Source: Syntrophaceae bacterium UBA7544 (GTDB lineage Bacteria > Desulfobacterota > Syntrophia > Syntrophales > Smithellaceae). From it: DNA of 8,531 nucleotides. Both the position numbers and the translations under genes were made by a program. Shown here piece after piece: positions 6,333 through 8,531 of this stretch. Where the stretch lies: positions 17,356-25,886 of the forward strand of contig DLME01000211.1 in NCBI GenBank assembly GCA_002479215.1. The letters are read 5' to 3'. The notes under the pieces were generated by a model, which made no database searches, was not told the origin of the DNA, and saw nothing but the letters and a program-made list of their open reading frames with translations. Within the stretch, counting starts at the first letter, position 1. Each line of letters opens with the position of its first letter.

Positions 6333-7498
6333 AAAAGAGCGATATTTATGTGCGCGGTTGGGGCGCCGTAACCGCGCTGGGGTGGAGCGCGCCCGAGTCG
6401 GCACAGAATTTGATTGCGGGAAAAGTGATGCCGGCAAGAGCAGGCACAGCCTCCTATTTAATCAGCCCTGAATATAAGGCTTTTGAAGTTCCCTATTCCG
6501 GTAATCCTCTCGGTAAAGCTCAAGCAATGTTGGAGAAGGCGCTGACAGAAGCAATATCGCGGGCGGGACTTTCTCTGGCTGAAATTGCCGAATCCAGTTT
6601 ACTTACGGGGACGACAGGCGGCCTTTTTATCCGCAATGAATATGAATTTACTGAAGCGGTGCGCAAAAATCCGGGCAAAGAATCACCGGCTATTTCCTGC
6701 CGCAACAGAGGCCCCGGCGAAGTAAGCGATTTAATTGCCGGTAAATACGGCATCAGGGGCATGAGGCTGACCTTCAGCATGGCCTGTGTTTCCAGTTCGC
6801 ACGCTTTAGTTGTCGCGGCGCAACTTCTGGAACAGAAAAAAATTCGCCGGGCGATTGTCGTCGGTTTCGAACCGCTTTTAAATTTGACTTTACATGGATT
6901 TGCCAGCCTGCTTCTCTATGATTATGATCAGTGTCGTCCGTTTTGTGCTACCCGCTCCGGCATGCAAATAGGCGAGGGCGCCGCCGCCGTAATCCTGGAG
7001 CAAAATGGATTGCCTGCCCAAGGAAAAGGGAAATACAAGTTTGCGGGAGGCTACTTATTTAATGATAATAACAGTCTAACGTCGGCAGGAATTGATGGAG
7101 AACTCGTTGGCGATGTTATTCAGCAAACCTTAACATCAGCGCAAGTACTTCCCGGCGATATTGTGGCGATTAAAGCTCACGGCACAGGCACAAAGGATAA
7201 TGATCTTTCCGAGGGACGGGGCTTGGTCAAACTCTTTGGAGAAAAGCTTCCCCCCGTGGTTTCTCTGAAGGGTGCGATGGGGCATGCTCTGGGTGCAGCC
7301 GGCGCAATAGAAACTGCTGTCTGGCTTTCCTGCTTGGAAGAAGGATTGATTCCCCGCAGTTTTGGTTTTGTGGAGACTGATCCGGAAATAGGATTTACCC
7401 CGGCGTTAAAAAACAATCCGGCACCTAACGGCGCTTATCTCTTTACCTATTTCGGATTTGGCAGCACGTGTACGAGTTATTTGATTATCAAGGAATGA
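6329..7498 (+). CDS. Beta-ketoacyl-ACP synthase (FabF-like), catalytically intact
   Basis: Condensing enzyme that extends an ACP-bound acyl chain by decarboxylative Claisen condensation with malonyl-ACP. The 389 residues hold the full Cys-His-His set: Cys153 in 'SMACVSSS' (150-157), His284 in 'KAHGTGT' (282-288) and His319 in 'KGAMGHALGAAG' (314-325). Other thiolase-fold signatures are 'IGEGAAAVIL' (214-223) and the terminal 'FGFGST' (375-380). Length is slightly below the roughly 410 residues of FabF, and the N-terminal region is divergent. The start is GTG at 6329, overlapping the ACP stop as GTGA, with a GAAGG site 7 bases upstream. The next gene is a ketosynthase-like protein lacking the catalytic residues, so the two probably form a KS/chain-length-factor heterodimer as in type II polyketide and aryl-polyene systems. 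Whether it extends fatty, polyene or aromatic-primed chains cannot be decided here. Confidence 0.93.
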   Translation: MKKSDIYVRGWGAVTALGWSAPESAQNLIAGKVMPARAGTASYLISPEYKAFEVPYSGNPLGKAQAMLEKALTEAISRAGLSLAEIAESSLLTGTTGGLFIRNEYEFTEAVRKNPGKESPAISCRNRGPGEVSDLIAGKYGIRGMRLTFSMACVSSSHALVVAAQLLEQKKIRRAIVVGFEPLLNLTLHGFASLLLYDYDQCRPFCATRSGMQIGEGAAAVILEQNGLPAQGKGKYKFAGGYLFNDNNSLTSAGIDGELVGDVIQQTLTSAQVLPGDIVAIKAHGTGTKDNDLSEGRGLVKLFGEKLPPVVSLKGAMGHALGAAGAIETAVWLSCLEEGLIPRSFGFVETDPEIGFTPALKNNPAPNGAYLFTYFGFGSTCTSYLIIKE

Positions 7499-7504
7499 GA
7501 ACTC

Positions 7505-8506
7505 ATGTCCTCTAGCTCAGACGAAAAGAAAACTATTTTGGCCATGCCGGTGATAGCGGCAAGTTATATTGGCCCGGCACTTGCGCCAAATCTGGATGCT
7601 GCCTGGGATGAAGCGCAATTACCGCTGAACCCTGATGATCTGGTGCAAAAAATCATGGGGCAGCCGATGCGCCGTGCCGGGAGGTTCATCAAAATGGTCT
7701 GCTGTGGGGCTTTGGCTTGTTTGAAAAAAGTGCCGCCCGGTTATTTAAAGACGAAAAAAATAGGAATATTTCTGGCAACAGGATTAGGGAATGTTGATGA
7801 AATATTGCCCTTTATCACGCAGGTGTTTAAGCATGAAGGCGGATTTCCCAGCCCCAATCAGTTTGCCAATTCGGTGAGCAATGCCGCCGCCTTTTTTCTG
7901 GCGCGGATATGTGAAATCAAGGGAGTTATTCTGACGATATCGGAGGAAGAATTATCTTTTGAATCAGCGCTCTGGCTGGCGCAGAGCTATTTGGAAAACG
8001 GCGAAATAGATTTGGCTCTCGTCGGCGGGTGCGATGTTTTTACGCCTACGGTTGAGGAGTATCACGAGCGCATGAATTTGAAGCCGGATAATGCCCGTTT
8101 GTTGCCTATGGGTGAAGGCAGTTCATGGCTTTTGCTGGGGAAGGGTAATGAGGAAAAGATAGGCGATATATTGGCGGTGGAGTTCGGCAGTAAATTAGTG
8201 CCGCCGGAAGAAGTTTCGGCAAGTGAAAATATTTTAAGCGCAAGCGAAAAATTAATTGCTAAGACCGCTTCAAGTGGGAAGAAACGCTTTTTACTGCCCG
8301 GTTTTCGCATGGATAAAACAGACACTCATTTTTGGAAACAAAAAGGCTGGGAGGTTGATGACTATTTGCCTTACTGCGGTATTTATCCTACGGCAGCGGC
8401 TTTTGGGATAGCGCGCGCCATGCAGAAAAACACATCAACTATTTTCGTGCATTATAATTGTCACGCTTCGGGCAAGCAGGTATTTGTGGCAGCATCAACA
8501 AAATAA
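7505..8506 (+). CDS. Ketosynthase-like protein lacking the active site (chain-length-factor-like)
   Basis: A divergent thiolase-fold protein of 333 residues, shorter than normal ketosynthases. The segment 143-177 ('LTISEEELSFES...' to 'ALVGGCD') aligns without gaps to residues 147-181 of the neighbouring ketosynthase. This places Glu149 at the position of the catalytic Cys153. The two catalytic histidines are also absent: the HGTGT region reads 'LLPGFRMD' (263-270), and the GHxxGAAG region reads 'CGIYPTAAAFG' (291-301), with Tyr294 about where the second His should be. Such loss is known in chain-length factors (KS-beta), which pair with an active ketosynthase and set chain length. Those usually carry Gln, not Glu, at the Cys position. 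The ATG at 7505 lies 6 bp after the ketosynthase stop with an AGGA site 10 bases upstream. It is inferred to be the structural partner of the upstream enzyme. An independent decarboxylase role is less likely because the histidines are missing too. Confidence 0.82.
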   Translation: MSSSSDEKKTILAMPVIAASYIGPALAPNLDAAWDEAQLPLNPDDLVQKIMGQPMRRAGRFIKMVCCGALACLKKVPPGYLKTKKIGIFLATGLGNVDEILPFITQVFKHEGGFPSPNQFANSVSNAAAFFLARICEIKGVILTISEEELSFESALWLAQSYLENGEIDLALVGGCDVFTPTVEEYHERMNLKPDNARLLPMGEGSSWLLLGKGNEEKIGDILAVEFGSKLVPPEEVSASENILSASEKLIAKTASSGKKRFLLPGFRMDKTDTHFWKQKGWEVDDYLPYCGIYPTAAAFGIARAMQKNTSTIFVHYNCHASGKQVFVAASTK

Positions 8507-8531
8507 TTTTTCCGTTTTAGCGTGTTTACCA

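Noticed and set aside
8507..8531. Possible terminator after the last gene
   Set aside because: There is a short T-run but no preceding hairpin, and the window ends too soon to judge.
1..8531. Search for CRISPR arrays, tRNA/rRNA genes, insertion sequences or phage features
   Set aside because: No regular direct repeats, RNA-gene-like stretches, transposase-like frames or terminal inverted repeats were visible; almost all of the window is coding.

Overview
The window is a compact run of nine genes, all on the + strand. It looks like part of a Gram-negative cluster that builds and exports an acyl-ACP-derived product, most like an aryl-polyene or polyene-lipid pathway. The parts that suggest this are an RND/MMPL-type exporter, a lipid A-type (LpxL/HtrB-like) acyltransferase, a free acyl carrier protein, an intact ketosynthase and a catalytically dead ketosynthase partner that resembles a chain-length factor. 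The organism is Gram-negative with mid-range GC content. Gene style would suit a member of the Desulfobacterota (for example Syntrophales-like) or another proteobacterium, but no phylogenetic marker is present and this is only a guess.

Layout. Positions 1-1697 hold the C-terminal part of an MMPL exporter fused in frame to a SAM-dependent methyltransferase; its N-terminal half lies upstream of the window. It overlaps by 4 bp a lysophospholipid-type acyltransferase (1694-2608). A 72-bp gap with a possible promoter follows. The second block is a small protein with an XRE-like helix-turn-helix look (2681-3079), a BtrH-like papain-fold acyltransferase (3105-4139), an ABC ATPase (4136-4882), an ABC-2 permease (4909-6030), an ACP (6021-6332), a ketosynthase (6329-7498) and a ketosynthase-like chain-length-factor protein (7505-8506). 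Four junctions overlap and the other gaps within the blocks are 6 to 26 bp, so this is almost certainly one or two operons with translational coupling. The last 25 bases hold no recognisable feature.

How they may work together (inference). The ketosynthase and its inactive partner would extend a chain on the ACP. The ketoreductase and dehydratase needed for a polyene are not in this window and would be expected nearby. The acyltransferase and/or the BtrH-like transacylase would move the finished acyl chain from ACP to an acceptor such as a membrane lipid. The methyltransferase domain would modify the product, and the MMPL and/or ABC transporter would move it across the inner membrane. The most unusual points are the MMPL-methyltransferase fusion, the presence of a BtrH-like enzyme with a complete Cys-His-Asp set beside a type II ketosynthase/ACP module, the Cys-to-Glu change in the ketosynthase partner, and two different export machineries in one cluster.
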